Positions 33,954 through 42,883 of a stretch of 64,000 nt of DNA are shown here, piece by piece; position 1 is the first letter of the stretch; each line of letters begins with the position of its first letter. The stretch covers positions 62,001 through 126,000 of the forward strand of contig CAWEVI010000050.1 in the NCBI GenBank assembly GCA_963812475.1, in the 5' to 3' direction. The notes beneath the pieces were generated by a model. The model was not told the origin of the DNA, did no database searches, and was given only the letters and a program-made list of their open reading frames with translations. The DNA is from JAMXLO01 sp963812475 (lineage in GTDB: Bacteria > Pseudomonadota > Alphaproteobacteria > Acetobacterales > Acetobacteraceae). The position numbers and the translations under genes are program-made.

Positions 33954-34592
33954 ATGAGCACGCACGATCCGGTCCGTTTCGTCGCCAAGAACATGCGTGT
34001 GGATCTGCGGCTGATTGCCGAGATGATCGCTCCGGGTGCGCGCGTCCTCGACATCGGCTGCGGCGACGGCATGCTGATCGACCATCTGTTCCGTACCAAG
34101 GGCTGCGACGCACGCGGCATCGAGATCGACATGGCCGAGGCGACGCGTGCGGTGGCGCACGGGCTGCCGGTGATGCACGGCGACGCGGATATCGACCTTG
34201 CGCACTACCCGGACAATGCGTTCGATTACGTCGTGCTGTCCCGTACGCTGCAGGCGGTGGAGCGGCCGCGCGCGGTGCTGCGCGAGATGCTGCGCATCGG
34301 CACGCGCGCAATCGTCAGCTTTCCTAATTTCGGCCACTGGCAGTTGCGCTGGCAGTTGTTCAGCACCGGGCGGATGCCGATGACCAAGACGTGGGACCGT
34401 CCGTGGTATGAGACGCCCAACATCCATCCCTGCACGATCCACGACTTTTTCGACCTGTGCACAAATGAAGGCTACGCAGTGGAAAGCTGGCTCGCGCCAG
34501 ACGACGAAGGCGGGCGGACGCCATGGCGGCGGTTTCCGCGTCTGGCGAACCTGTTCGGCGAACAGGGGCTGTTCCTGCTGCGGCGCGCATAG
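33954..34592 (+). CDS. metW: Methionine biosynthesis protein MetW
   Basis: 212 residues, SAM-methyltransferase fold with VLDIGCGDGMLIDHL and DNAFDYVVLSRTLQAVERP. The MetW-specific tail HWQLRWQLFSTGRMPMTKTW and ETPNIHPCTIHDFFDLC is clear. MetW is normally coded next to metX (homoserine O-acetyl/succinyltransferase) and is needed for that step. Here no metX is adjacent: the gene directly follows an enoyl-CoA hydratase. It may be expressed with that unit or metX lies elsewhere. Confidence 0.93.
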   Translation: MSTHDPVRFVAKNMRVDLRLIAEMIAPGARVLDIGCGDGMLIDHLFRTKGCDARGIEIDMAEATRAVAHGLPVMHGDADIDLAHYPDNAFDYVVLSRTLQAVERPRAVLREMLRIGTRAIVSFPNFGHWQLRWQLFSTGRMPMTKTWDRPWYETPNIHPCTIHDFFDLCTNEGYAVESWLAPDDEGGRTPWRRFPRLANLFGEQGLFLLRRA

Positions 34593-34614
34593 CCGGCGCG
34601 CCGGTCGCATTCTG

Positions 34615-34869
34615 TTACGGCGCTCCGCCACCATCCCCGTGCAGTTCGCCGGCGCGCACGCTGGCGATCGCATTGTTCAGGATGTGCACGATCGTTTCCT
34701 CGGCGACGCTGCGCGCCAGCAGCGCAAGCGCACCGCCCAGCAACGCCGATGCGATCGACAGCAATTCGATGTTCTGTCCCACCATATATTCGATCGCCTT
34801 GTCGACCACCGCGCCCGCGCGACCGAGGTCGGCCGGCGGCTGATCGCCGATGTCAGTGCCAGTCACCAT
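34615..34869 (-). CDS. Small hypothetical protein
   Basis: 84 residues from an ATG with GGAGGGAG 7 bases upstream. The body is a single amphipathic/hydrophobic helix region (IELLSIASALLGGALALLARSV), flanked by acidic and basic ends, and the C-terminus is Gly/Asp rich (AGELHGDGGGAP). No domain recognised. It is convergent with metW. It could be a small membrane-associated protein. Confidence 0.6.
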   Translation of the reverse strand: MVTGTDIGDQPPADLGRAGAVVDKAIEYMVGQNIELLSIASALLGGALALLARSVAEETIVHILNNAIASVRAGELHGDGGGAP

Positions 34870-35002
34870 CGTTCACGCTCCCTCCATGATGCAGCCTGGC
34901 CCGTGTGTCGCGCCTCGTCCGCTTCTGCACGGCCCGCGGCGCGACGGAAACGCCTCATGGGAGGGCGGCCGGCGCATCCCGGCATGCGACGTCGCTTGGC
35001 GC

Positions 35003-35764
35003 CTATAGATATTTCGCCGGCCGGATCATCGCCCGCCACATATGAGCGACCGGACTATTGTCGAAGCCGAGCCCCTGCTCCGGCTGGCGGAAATTGCGAC
35101 CGATCACATCGGTGAACTCCTCGAGCTCGACCACCGCGTTCGGGTCGAATGAATAGATGTCATGGACCGTGATCATCCGCCCTGACATATACCATTTGTG
35201 TTTCCGCATCCGCTGGTAGTCTGCCTCGACATACGGGTCGGGGCGATAATCGGCACCAAAGGTCTTGGTGTACGATTGCGGATATTCGTAGCCGACCGAT
35301 GGGTCGGGATAGAACCGCAGCACCTGGTGCGCGCGGATTGCCCAGGTCACCTCCTCATCGACATAAGGTTCGACAAGTTGCGCGCCCCAGTAGCCGTGGT
35401 CGCCGCGGATGAAGCCGATCGTCGAGATGTCGTGCAGCAGGCAGGCGAGTACCATGTTGTCGGACAATCCCGCATTGACTGCGTGCTTTGCGCTCTGCAG
35501 CAGGTGTGCGGCAGGTCCGAAGCGGTATTTGAAGAAGTCGATGAGGGTCGGTTTCTCCGGCATTGGCGGCAGGCGCGGATCGTCGCCCATCAGCACGCGC
35601 GCGTTGGGATTTGCGGCCATCAGCTTGGCGGCGTCTGGCGGCGGGCTCATGTCGCCTTCAGCCATGCTGTAGAGCCGCGATTTTATGACGATCAGGTCGA
35701 GCTCGCGGCTCATTTTCTCTTCGAGCGCGTCGGCGCGCTGGGAAAGCGTCATCGTATCGCTCAT
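35003..35764 (-). CDS. HD-domain protein
   Basis: 253 residues from ATG 35764 (GAAGGAG upstream). An HD metal site is recognisable: HLLQSAKHAVNAG, LACLLHDISTIGFI and GDHGYWGAQLVEPYV, and a later histidine in IRAHQVLRF. The last 70 residues contain HDIYSFDPNAVVELEEF and PVAHMWRAMIRPAKYL. HD proteins are phosphohydrolases or, in a few families, di-iron oxygenases (PhnZ/MIOX type). The GDHG spacing does not decide between these. It is downstream of pyrF on the same strand with a 174-base gap. Confidence 0.82.
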   Translation of the reverse strand: MSDTMTLSQRADALEEKMSRELDLIVIKSRLYSMAEGDMSPPPDAAKLMAANPNARVLMGDDPRLPPMPEKPTLIDFFKYRFGPAAHLLQSAKHAVNAGLSDNMVLACLLHDISTIGFIRGDHGYWGAQLVEPYVDEEVTWAIRAHQVLRFYPDPSVGYEYPQSYTKTFGADYRPDPYVEADYQRMRKHKWYMSGRMITVHDIYSFDPNAVVELEEFTDVIGRNFRQPEQGLGFDNSPVAHMWRAMIRPAKYL

Positions 35765-35938
35765 CGATTTTCTCCTTCGGGGTCGAGTAGCTGCACCAGA
35801 GACTAGCAGATCGCCGACGATCGCGTCGAGCGGCCGGCCCGCTGTGAAGCCAGCAGGCGCAACACGCATTGCACGGATCAGGTCACGGATTACTCGGACA
35901 AGATTTCAGGGCGCTTCGCGCGGCCGTCTGGGATTTAC

Positions 35939-36712
35939 TCAGGCTTGATCCATCGTGCGGGTTGCCGTCTCCATTTGCGAAATGATGTCCCTGGCTGCCT
36001 TTACGGGATCAGGTTCGCCATAGATCGGGCGGCCGACAATCAGATAGTCAGCGCCATTGCGAATGGCATCCGCGGGCGTGCCAAAGCGGCGGTGGTCATT
36101 GGTCTCGGAACCGGGCGGACGAACACCGGGGGTGGCGACCAGCAATTGCTTCCCTTTTCCTTTGGCCATCTCCTTGATCCTTTGGATATTATCGCTCGGA
36201 GAGGCGATGACTCCATCGCACCCGAAATCCAGCGCCCGTTCGGTGTTCCTGATCATGACCTCCTCAACGGTTCGGTTGATGCCCATGTCGCGGAGATTCT
36301 GTTCATCGAACATCGTAAGCAAAGGCACCACGAAAATCTTCAAGCTCGAAGCGGCACGCCCCTCGACTGCCGCTCTGACAACCTTTTCGTTATGATGCAC
36401 CGTTATAAAGCTGATTCCGCGTTGTGCCGCGGTGCTTGCCGCCAGCTTAACAGTGTTTTCGATGTCGTACATCTTTGCGTCGATAAAGACCTGCCGTCCT
36501 TCGCGGAGCAACCCCTGGATCAGGTCGTCCGCCCCTTCCGCCAGCCAGAGGTGGAAACCGATCTTGAAGGCAAAGACCACATCGCGAAGCGACGCAACGA
36601 GATCGCGGGCGGCATCGATCGTCGGAACATCGAGCGCAACAATGAGCCGGTCAGCAATTCCGTGCACCGGCGGTTCCCGTTGCGCGGTTTTCGGGCCTCG
36701 CGAAGCTGGCAT
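35939..36712 (-). CDS. pyrF: Orotidine 5'-phosphate decarboxylase (divergent)
   Basis: 257 residues from ATG 36712, with AGGGGAG 8 bases upstream. TIM-barrel decarboxylase making UMP from OMP. The active-site D-x-K-x-x-D array is FIDAKMYDIENTV, and the phosphate-binding part is VATPGVRPPGSE and GADYLIVGRPIY. Compared with the usual alphaproteobacterial PyrF (DLKLHDIGNT and HAY after TFLTV) several positions differ here, including HHNEKV, and its GC content looks lower than its neighbours. A transferred or paralogous copy is possible, but catalytic residues are intact. Confidence 0.88.
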   Translation of the reverse strand: MPASRGPKTAQREPPVHGIADRLIVALDVPTIDAARDLVASLRDVVFAFKIGFHLWLAEGADDLIQGLLREGRQVFIDAKMYDIENTVKLAASTAAQRGISFITVHHNEKVVRAAVEGRAASSLKIFVVPLLTMFDEQNLRDMGINRTVEEVMIRNTERALDFGCDGVIASPSDNIQRIKEMAKGKGKQLLVATPGVRPPGSETNDHRRFGTPADAIRNGADYLIVGRPIYGEPDPVKAARDIISQMETATRTMDQA

Positions 36713-37049
36713 GCGCACCACTCCCCTGGTTCACGCTATCCACACGATAAGCTATTGAAATCCAATGGCTTCCCTCGGAAGGGAAGACAGGTTCTGTAGG
36801 GGCTTGGTCCGACGATGGCAACCGCTAGGCGACCATGGCTTAGCCTCCCTGACCCAGCAGGGCTGTCCTGCCTGCGGCCCTGCACTGACGGTCCGACGCA
36901 ACCCGGCCTTGTTGCGCCGATGCCCGATCCGTGCTGTACGCCGCGCCTTCCCTGCCGGGCGGCGACGGCATCGTCCCCGGCTATGCCCGGCACCCCATGG
37001 TGGGGTGAGGCCATCCCGGCCACGGGCCCCCAGCCATAGGGAGTACATC
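36713..37049 (+). promoter_or_regulatory. Intergenic region and rpsF leader
   Basis: 337 bases between divergent pyrF and rpsF with no gene. The 5' half contains only the pyrF upstream region; the right half is GC-rich and holds a strong hairpin at 36991-37007 (CACCCCA, loop TGG, TGGGGTG) about 43 bases before rpsF. A CCGG segment sits just before the hairpin. Ribosomal S6:S18 leaders that repress rpsF-rpsR consist of such a hairpin with a CCG bulge; the fit is plausible but not proven. Confidence 0.4.
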
Positions 37050-37514
37050 ATGCCGCTGTACGAAACCGTGCTCATCGCACGCAACGACGTGACGCAGCAG
37101 CAGGTCGAGGGCGTCGTCGACAATATCGCCAGCCAGCTCGAAACCGAGGGCGGCGCGATGAAGAAGCGCGAATACTGGGGCCTGCGGGGCCTCGCCTACC
37201 GGATCAAGAAGAACCGCAAGGCCCACTACATGCTGCTCGGCCTCGACGCCAAGCCGGCCTTCGTCACCGAGATGGAGCGCCAGCTCAGCCTGAACGAGGA
37301 CATCCTTCGCTTCATGACCATCCGGGTCGAGGAGATCGAGGAGGCGCCCTCGGCCATCCTATCGCGCAAGTCCGACGACCGGGAGCGCGGCTTCCGTGGC
37401 CCGAAGCCAGCGGGCCGGTTCGAGAGCGGCCGCCGCCGCGGCTTCGACGACCGCGAGGAGTTCCGCGCCCGCGACGAGTTCCGCGACGAATTGCGTGTGG
37501 ATGTCGAGGAGTAA
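37050..37514 (+). CDS. rpsF: 30S ribosomal protein S6
   Basis: 154 residues, longer than the E. coli protein (about 131) through a charged C-terminal extension rich in Arg, Asp and Phe (RGFRGPKPAGRFESGRRRG). The conserved start MPLYETVLIARNDVTQQQV and GLAYRIKKNRKAHY are clear. ATG 37050 follows AGGGAG. First gene of the rpsF-rpsR-rplI unit. S6 binds 16S rRNA together with S18. Confidence 0.97.
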   Translation: MPLYETVLIARNDVTQQQVEGVVDNIASQLETEGGAMKKREYWGLRGLAYRIKKNRKAHYMLLGLDAKPAFVTEMERQLSLNEDILRFMTIRVEEIEEAPSAILSRKSDDRERGFRGPKPAGRFESGRRRGFDDREEFRARDEFRDELRVDVEE

Positions 37515-37520
37515 GCCGCC

Positions 37521-37796
37521 ATGTCAGACAGCGCCGAAATCAATCCCGCCGCCCGCCGCGCCGCCGTTGGCGCCCGCCGACCGTTCTATCGCCGCCGCAA
37601 ATCCTGCCCGTTCTCCGGCCCGAATGCGCCGACGATCGACTACAAGGATGTGCGGCTTTTGTCGCGCTTCCTGTCGGAGCGCGGCAAGATCGTGCCCAGC
37701 CGCATCACCGCGGTCTCGGCCAAGAAGCAGCGTGAGCTCGCGGTCGCCATCAAACGCGCCCGCTTCCTTGCGTTGCTGCCATACATCGTGAGCTGA
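37521..37796 (+). CDS. rpsR: 30S ribosomal protein S18
   Basis: 91 residues; RRPFYRRRKSCPFSG and the rRNA-binding LLSRFLSERGKIVPSRIT are diagnostic. Partner of S6 on the 30S platform. 6-base gap from rpsF, 11-base gap to rplI. Confidence 0.97.
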   Translation: MSDSAEINPAARRAAVGARRPFYRRRKSCPFSGPNAPTIDYKDVRLLSRFLSERGKIVPSRITAVSAKKQRELAVAIKRARFLALLPYIVS

Positions 37797-37807
37797 GGGA
37801 ACGCGTC

Positions 37808-38389
37808 ATGGCCGATGTGGAACTGATCCTGCTCCAGCGTGTGGAAAAGCTCGGACAGATGGGCGAGTTGGTGAAGGTGAAGCCCGGCTTCGCCCGCAAC
37901 TTCCTGTTGCCGCAGAAAAAGGCATTGCGCGCCAGCAAGGAAAACCTGGCCCGCTTCGAGGAGCAGCGTGTCCAGCTCGAGGCGCAGAACCTCAAGCGCC
38001 GCGAGGAGGCGGAGCGGGTCGCCGAGCGGGTCAGCGGATTGTCCATCGTCATCATCCGTCAGGCGGGCAAGTCGGCCAGCCTGTACGGGTCGGTGTCCGC
38101 CCGCGACATCGCCGAAGCCACCACCGCGGCCGGACTGACCGTGACGCGGTCGCAGGTCATGCTGGAGCATCCGATCAAGACGCTTGGACTGGCCCGGGTC
38201 CGCGTCGAATTGCACCCCGAGGTATCGATGCGGGTCATCGTCAACGTCGCGCGCAGCCAGGAGGAGGCCGAGCGGCAGGCACGCGGCGAGCGGGTCGGTG
38301 CGGAAGCGGAGCAGGAGGCGGACGATGCCCTGGATGCCGCCGCCATGTTCGATGCCGGGTCGCCGCCGGAGGAGCAGCCGCAGCCCTGA
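37808..38389 (+). CDS. rplI: 50S ribosomal protein L9
   Basis: 193 residues; N-terminal MADVELILLQRVEKLGQMGE and GFARNFLLPQKKA are diagnostic for L9, followed by the long connecting helix and C-domain. The C-terminal 25 residues are acidic (EAEQEADDALDAAAMFDAG), a typical alphaproteobacterial extension. It closes the rpsF-rpsR-rplI operon. Confidence 0.97.
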   Translation: MADVELILLQRVEKLGQMGELVKVKPGFARNFLLPQKKALRASKENLARFEEQRVQLEAQNLKRREEAERVAERVSGLSIVIIRQAGKSASLYGSVSARDIAEATTAAGLTVTRSQVMLEHPIKTLGLARVRVELHPEVSMRVIVNVARSQEEAERQARGERVGAEAEQEADDALDAAAMFDAGSPPEEQPQP

Positions 38390-38537
38390 CGGCGTGGGGC
38401 CGCATCACGGACGGCTCCCTCGGTGGACCTGAGTTCAAATCTCGACGCGCGCGCGGCACGTCATTGCGGCGCCAACCTGCGTGCGCATTGGCGCGCCGAT
38501 GCGTCACCAGACACGCATTCCGGTAAAATAACGTCGG

Positions 38538-38543
38538 TATAAT
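38538..38543 (+). promoter_or_regulatory. Possible -10 element of the autotransporter promoter
   Basis: A perfect TATAAT in a locally AT-rich stretch (38520-38580) of an otherwise GC-rich 245-base gap, about 92 bases before the autotransporter ATG. The expected -35 position (38515-38520, GCATTC) is weak. A degenerate tRNA-like T-arm string near 38432 was examined and rejected. Confidence 0.4.
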
Positions 38544-38634
38544 ATCGTTATTTCTATTGTCCCCACAATGGGGAGTATTTCGCACGTGCCGGCGAATTTG
38601 CGGTAGCATTCCAGTAACGTTCCAGTTACACTGA

Positions 38635-41600
38635 ATGATGCTTGCGTCGATCTTCGGAGGGCACTTCCCAAACCACGAGCCGTACTGCCCGCGAAGGTTC
38701 ATAGCGCTTGCAATGGCTGCATTGGGTGTCACGCTCGCCGTGGGCCACCCGGGGCCTTCGTTTGCTCAGACATGGAACATGTATGGCGGGACCGGCACCG
38801 TTTTTGTCCCCTATGCCAATGCGACCAGCAATGCGAGCCTGAACGACTCGCCTTCACTCAATCTCGGCTTCAATGGCAGCGCATCATCCGCGCGCTTCAC
38901 CATGGATACCGGTTCGGTCGGTATCGTTGCCTCGCCGAATTTTTTCACGCCGGCCGCCGGAGCGCAAAACCTGGGCCCGGGTCACCAGATCTATTCGAGC
39001 AGCGGCGTCGTCGAGAATGGCACGTGGTACTCTTCCACCGAGGACATTCGCGACGCCACCGGCAAGGTGGTCGCGACAGCCGGCGTGCCCGTCCTGCAGG
39101 TCACTTCGATCACCTGTACGGCGCACGCGCGAAACTGCTCGCCGAACTTCCATCCGACCAACGTCGCGCTGATGGGCATCGGTTTCGCCCGCGAAAGCCC
39201 ACAGCAGCAGCATGGGACGCCGGGCTATAATTCCTTCCTCAACCTGACCAGCGTGGCATCCAATGGTTCATTGGCACCGCTGCCGGCCACCTGGCGCAAC
39301 GGCTATGTGGTGACGCCGACTGGCGTGTACCTTGGCCTGACCGCGGCCAATACCGCGAGTGCCGCATTCGTAAAGCTGGCGCCCTGGACGACCTATTCCA
39401 CGGCAACACTGCCGGAGTGGATGGCAGCGCCGATGAGCATCAGTGTCAACGGCGTGAGCGGCAGCGGCAACGTGCTGATGGATACCGGCGTCGGCACCGC
39501 CTTTCTCTCGCTGCCGCCAGGCGCGACGGCGGGCACGCTGGTGCCGTGTCCAGGAGGCTCGCCCGTCGAATGCGCGCCGGCAGGAACCACGGTGGCTATC
39601 TCTCTGCCGGGTCAGAGCAGTCCTGTCGCCTTTTACACGTTCACCGTCGGCCAATCCGGCAATCCGATGCAGCCGGACGCCGTTGACATTGCCGGGGACC
39701 CGAGCGGCACGTTCTTCAACACCAGCCGCCACGTGCTCGGCGGGATCGATTTCATCTACGACAATACCGGCGGCTTTATCGGCTATCAGTGGAACGGCGG
39801 CACCACAGGGGCCTTCGGGTTCGTCAACCCGGCATTGGCGCTGCAGGGTACGGTGAGTACCGGCAATGGCTTCTTCACCAACATGCCGGTCGTGCTAACG
39901 ACAGCGACCACGCTGAGCCAGAGCGGTACCGGCACGTTCGCAGCGCCGATTTCCGGCGGCGGCAGTCTGGAAATTGCCAGCGGCGCCGTGCTCATGACTG
40001 CAAGCAATCCCTATGTCGGCGCGACGACAATCGACCCCGGTGCGACGCTTGCGCTGAGTGGCGCTGGCAGCATTGCCGCCTCCGCGGGCGTTGCCACGAA
40101 TGGAACGTTCGACATTTCCGGCGCCACGTCCGGCGCCTCGATCACCACGCTGTCGGGTTCCGGTGCGGTCAATCTCGGCAGCCGGACGCTGACGCTGACC
40201 AACGCCTCGGGCACGTTCGGCGGCGCACTCGCGGACGGCGGCCTTGGCGGCGGTATCGGTGGCGGTCTGACGGTCGCCGCCGGCACCCAGACATTGAACG
40301 GAACCAATACATATACCGGCCCGACGACGATCAATGCAGGCGCGGTGCTTTCGCTTGCCGGCGCCGGCAGCATCGCGCGCTCCTCCGGCGTGGCGGCGAA
40401 CGGCACTCTCGACATTTCCGGGACCACGGCCGGCGCATCCATCACGTCGCTGTCGGGCGTGGGAGCCGTTAACCTCGGCGGCCAGACGCTGACCCTCACC
40501 AACGCCGCGGGGACCTTCGCGGGCAGGATCGGCGGCAGCGGAGGTTTTGTTGTCGGCGGCGGTACGCAGGCGCTCAGCGGCAACAATACCTATACCGGCG
40601 GAACAACGATATCCGGGGGCGCCACGCTCGCCATCGCCACCGATGGCGCGCTGGGCGGCGCGAATGGGCCTGTGACACTCAGCGACGGCACCCTGCTCGC
40701 GCTCAGCAGCTTTTCGACCGGCGGCTCCATCGTCATCGGCAGCGGCGGCGGCACGGTCAACGTCGGTCAGTTTGCGCTGACATCGGCAGGCGCCCTCGAA
40801 GTCAACGGCCCGTTCGTCGCCATCGGATCCATCGCTCTCGGCGGCAATGCAGCGATCAATTCCGGCACGACCTCGATCAACGGCGATCTCACCGCTTCGG
40901 CTTTGCTCGTTGCCGGCGCTGCCACACTGCGGGGCACGGGAAACATCCATGCGCCGACGCTCGTCGAGGGCCGTCTGGCGCCTGGCAACAGTCCTGGCAC
41001 GATGACCTTCACGGCGCCGGTCACGTTGGCGCCGCATGCCGTCTCGCAATTCGATATCGACGGCACGGGAACCGGCACGGGTGCAGGCAACTTCAGCCGC
41101 GTCATCGTGACCGGCGTCGGCAACGCCTATTCCGCGGCGGGCGCACTGGCGCCGCTGTTGCGCGGCATCACCGGCAGCGCAACCAACAGCTACACGCCGC
41201 CGATAGGCCAGACCTTCACCGTCGTCTCGGCGCAGGGCGGCCTGTCGGGCAGCTTTGCGGGCCTGACCCAGCCCGCTGGCCTGGCGCCCGGCACACGGTT
41301 TGATGCGCTATATGCGCCGACAATGCTTACCCTTGTCGTCACGCCCGCCGCCTATGGCAACCTGGGTTTGGCAGGTCTGTCGGAGAGTGCGAACCAGACC
41401 GCGGTCGGCACCACGCTGGATGCTGCCCGGCCGCCAGCCGGGGTAGCCATGAGTACCTCCCAATCCGCGATTTACGCGCCGCTATACCTGCTTCCGGCCA
41501 CGGCCATCGCGCCGGTGCTGGAACAGCTCTCGCCGACGATCTACGGCGACGCGCTGATGGTTGCCCGCGACAACTGGTACCTGGTCACCGACGCGATCAG

Positions 41601-42489
41601 CGAACGGCTCGCGGCACGGCGCGGCTCCAGGACAGGCGATCAGGCACAAATTCTGTCGGCACCGGATGACAGGACCATCTGGCTGACCGGCCTCGGCCAG
41701 TTCGGGAATGTCTATTCGAATGGGACCTCCGGCTATTCCAGCTCATCCGGCGGTGTCGCTGCCGGCGTCGATATGTCCCTGAACAACATCGTGGCCATCG
41801 GCGCAGCATTCGGCTTCACGAAGCAGGTGACCTCGGCAAAGAACGCGGCATCGTTCACGGGCGACGCGTTCCAGTTCGGGCTCTATGGCAGCCTGCGCCA
41901 GGGCATCGCATTCCTCGATCTGCAGGCCGGCGGACTGTTCTCGGAAGGCACGGCACGGCGCCCCCTTGGCGCATACGATGTGCAGGCAAAGGGCAACACC
42001 AATGGGTCGGCCGGCGGCGGGTCAATGCGGGGCGGTGTTCGCCTCGATGCCGGAGACTGGCAGCTTGAGCCCAGCCTGACGCTCGCCGGCGTAAGCCTGA
42101 ACCAGGGCAGCTTGACGGAGACGCAGGCGGGCCCGGCGGGACTGTCGATCGCCAGCGCGTCGGTCGGCAGCCTGCAGACGCTGCTTGGGACCCGCGCCGA
42201 ACGGCGGATCGTGCTCTGGGACAATGTGACCTTGGTTCCTTCGGTCCAGATCGGCTGGCTGCACGAATACCTCGACACGCGGGGCTCTACACAGGCGGCG
42301 TTCATCGGTGCGCCGGGCGTTTCGTTCGGCGTGCAGAGCGCACCCGTGGGCCGTGATGCCGCGGTTATTGGATTGCATGCAGCGCTCGACCTGAATGGTC
42401 CGCTCGCGGTTTATGCCAGCTACATCGGGACGTTGAACGCAAGCAGCAATGCGCAGACCGTGTCGGCGGGCCTGCGCATCGTGTGGTGA
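38635..42489 (+). CDS. Autotransporter with a pepsin-like aspartic-protease passenger domain
   Basis: 1284 residues. Signal peptide (hydrophobic core about 22-36, AHPGPSFAQ-like cleavage near 44). Residues about 50-390 read as a bilobal pepsin-type fold: first active site ARFTMDTGSVGIV (D91), a GIGF segment (181-184), second active site VLMDTGVGTAFLSLP (D283), and a closing LGGIDFIYDNTGGFIGYQ (368-385). Next come passenger beta-helix repeats (about 410-800), including two near-identical 100-residue units, a further passenger stretch, then a C-terminal autotransporter beta-barrel (about 1000-1284) ending VSAGLRIVW. The second site has Val where pepsins have Ser/Thr. Expected to be displayed on the outer surface. 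Starts at ATG 38635 (38638 is an alternative ATG, one codon later). Confidence 0.88.
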   Translation: MMLASIFGGHFPNHEPYCPRRFIALAMAALGVTLAVGHPGPSFAQTWNMYGGTGTVFVPYANATSNASLNDSPSLNLGFNGSASSARFTMDTGSVGIVASPNFFTPAAGAQNLGPGHQIYSSSGVVENGTWYSSTEDIRDATGKVVATAGVPVLQVTSITCTAHARNCSPNFHPTNVALMGIGFARESPQQQHGTPGYNSFLNLTSVASNGSLAPLPATWRNGYVVTPTGVYLGLTAANTASAAFVKLAPWTTYSTATLPEWMAAPMSISVNGVSGSGNVLMDTGVGTAFLSLPPGATAGTLVPCPGGSPVECAPAGTTVAISLPGQSSPVAFYTFTVGQSGNPMQPDAVDIAGDPSGTFFNTSRHVLGGIDFIYDNTGGFIGYQWNGGTTGAFGFVNPALALQGTVSTGNGFFTNMPVVLTTATTLSQSGTGTFAAPISGGGSLEIASGAVLMTASNPYVGATTIDPGATLALSGAGSIAASAGVATNGTFDISGATSGASITTLSGSGAVNLGSRTLTLTNASGTFGGALADGGLGGGIGGGLTVAAGTQTLNGTNTYTGPTTINAGAVLSLAGAGSIARSSGVAANGTLDISGTTAGASITSLSGVGAVNLGGQTLTLTNAAGTFAGRIGGSGGFVVGGGTQALSGNNTYTGGTTISGGATLAIATDGALGGANGPVTLSDGTLLALSSFSTGGSIVIGSGGGTVNVGQFALTSAGALEVNGPFVAIGSIALGGNAAINSGTTSINGDLTASALLVAGAATLRGTGNIHAPTLVEGRLAPGNSPGTMTFTAPVTLAPHAVSQFDIDGTGTGTGAGNFSRVIVTGVGNAYSAAGALAPLLRGITGSATNSYTPPIGQTFTVVSAQGGLSGSFAGLTQPAGLAPGTRFDALYAPTMLTLVVTPAAYGNLGLAGLSESANQTAVGTTLDAARPPAGVAMSTSQSAIYAPLYLLPATAIAPVLEQLSPTIYGDALMVARDNWYLVTDAISERLAARRGSRTGDQAQILSAPDDRTIWLTGLGQFGNVYSNGTSGYSSSSGGVAAGVDMSLNNIVAIGAAFGFTKQVTSAKNAASFTGDAFQFGLYGSLRQGIAFLDLQAGGLFSEGTARRPLGAYDVQAKGNTNGSAGGGSMRGGVRLDAGDWQLEPSLTLAGVSLNQGSLTETQAGPAGLSIASASVGSLQTLLGTRAERRIVLWDNVTLVPSVQIGWLHEYLDTRGSTQAAFIGAPGVSFGVQSAPVGRDAAVIGLHAALDLNGPLAVYASYIGTLNASSNAQTVSAGLRIVW
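40039..40524 (+). repeat. Direct repeat inside the autotransporter passenger
   Basis: Two copies about 190 bases long start near 40039 and 40338, a 299-300 base (100-codon) period. At protein level they share SGAGSIA, GVA.NGT.DISG.T, GASIT.LSG.GAVNLG and TLTLTNA.GTF. A third, weaker unit follows to about 40640. These belong to the passenger-associated beta-strand repeats of autotransporters. The DNA similarity points to a fairly recent duplication. Confidence 0.85.
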
Positions 42490-42550
42490 CGATGCGTGTT
42501 CGCGGCACCCAGGCGGAGGTTGCAAAGCCCCCCCGCGGCTTACTCAGAGC

Positions 42551-42883
42551 TCAGGCGAACGCCAGCAGCACGACGCCGCAACAGATCAATCCGATCGCGC
42601 CGAGGTGTGTGATGCCAAGCGGTTCGGCGAATGCGTAGTGGCCGATCAGAGCCGCTGCGACATAGGAAATGGCGGTGCATGGCAGGGCGCGCGACAGCGG
42701 GATGCGACGGAGTGCCACGATATACAGCACGGCCGCGCCGCCGTAGAGGCAGAACCCGACCAGCGTTCGCCAGTCGAGCAACTGCGTGACGAATGCGCCC
42801 GCGCCGGCGCCCGCCTTGAGCAGGGCCTGCCCAGCCATGCTGATGCCGATCGCGACAAACAGGGCAACCCAGTAGAACGTCAA
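42551..42883 (-). CDS. Small multidrug-resistance/EamA-type membrane protein, possible lipid-linked sugar flippase
   Basis: 110 residues with four hydrophobic helices; begins MTFYWVALFVAIGISMAGQ, then CLYGGAAVLYIVALRRIPLSRA and VAAALIGHYAF. The size and pattern fit the SMR/ArnE-ArnF group. Its start overlaps the glycosyltransferase stop (ATGA), a pairing seen where an undecaprenyl-phosphate sugar is made and then flipped. It is last of three overlapping genes. The substrate is unknown and drug efflux is an alternative. Confidence 0.75.
   Translation of the reverse strand: MTFYWVALFVAIGISMAGQALLKAGAGAGAFVTQLLDWRTLVGFCLYGGAAVLYIVALRRIPLSRALPCTAISYVAAALIGHYAFAEPLGITHLGAIGLICCGVVLLAFA

Noticed and set aside
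38420..38450. tRNA T-arm-like string (GAGTTCAAATCTC) after rplI
   Set aside because: The stem has a mismatch and no acceptor, D or anticodon arm precedes it; likely chance.
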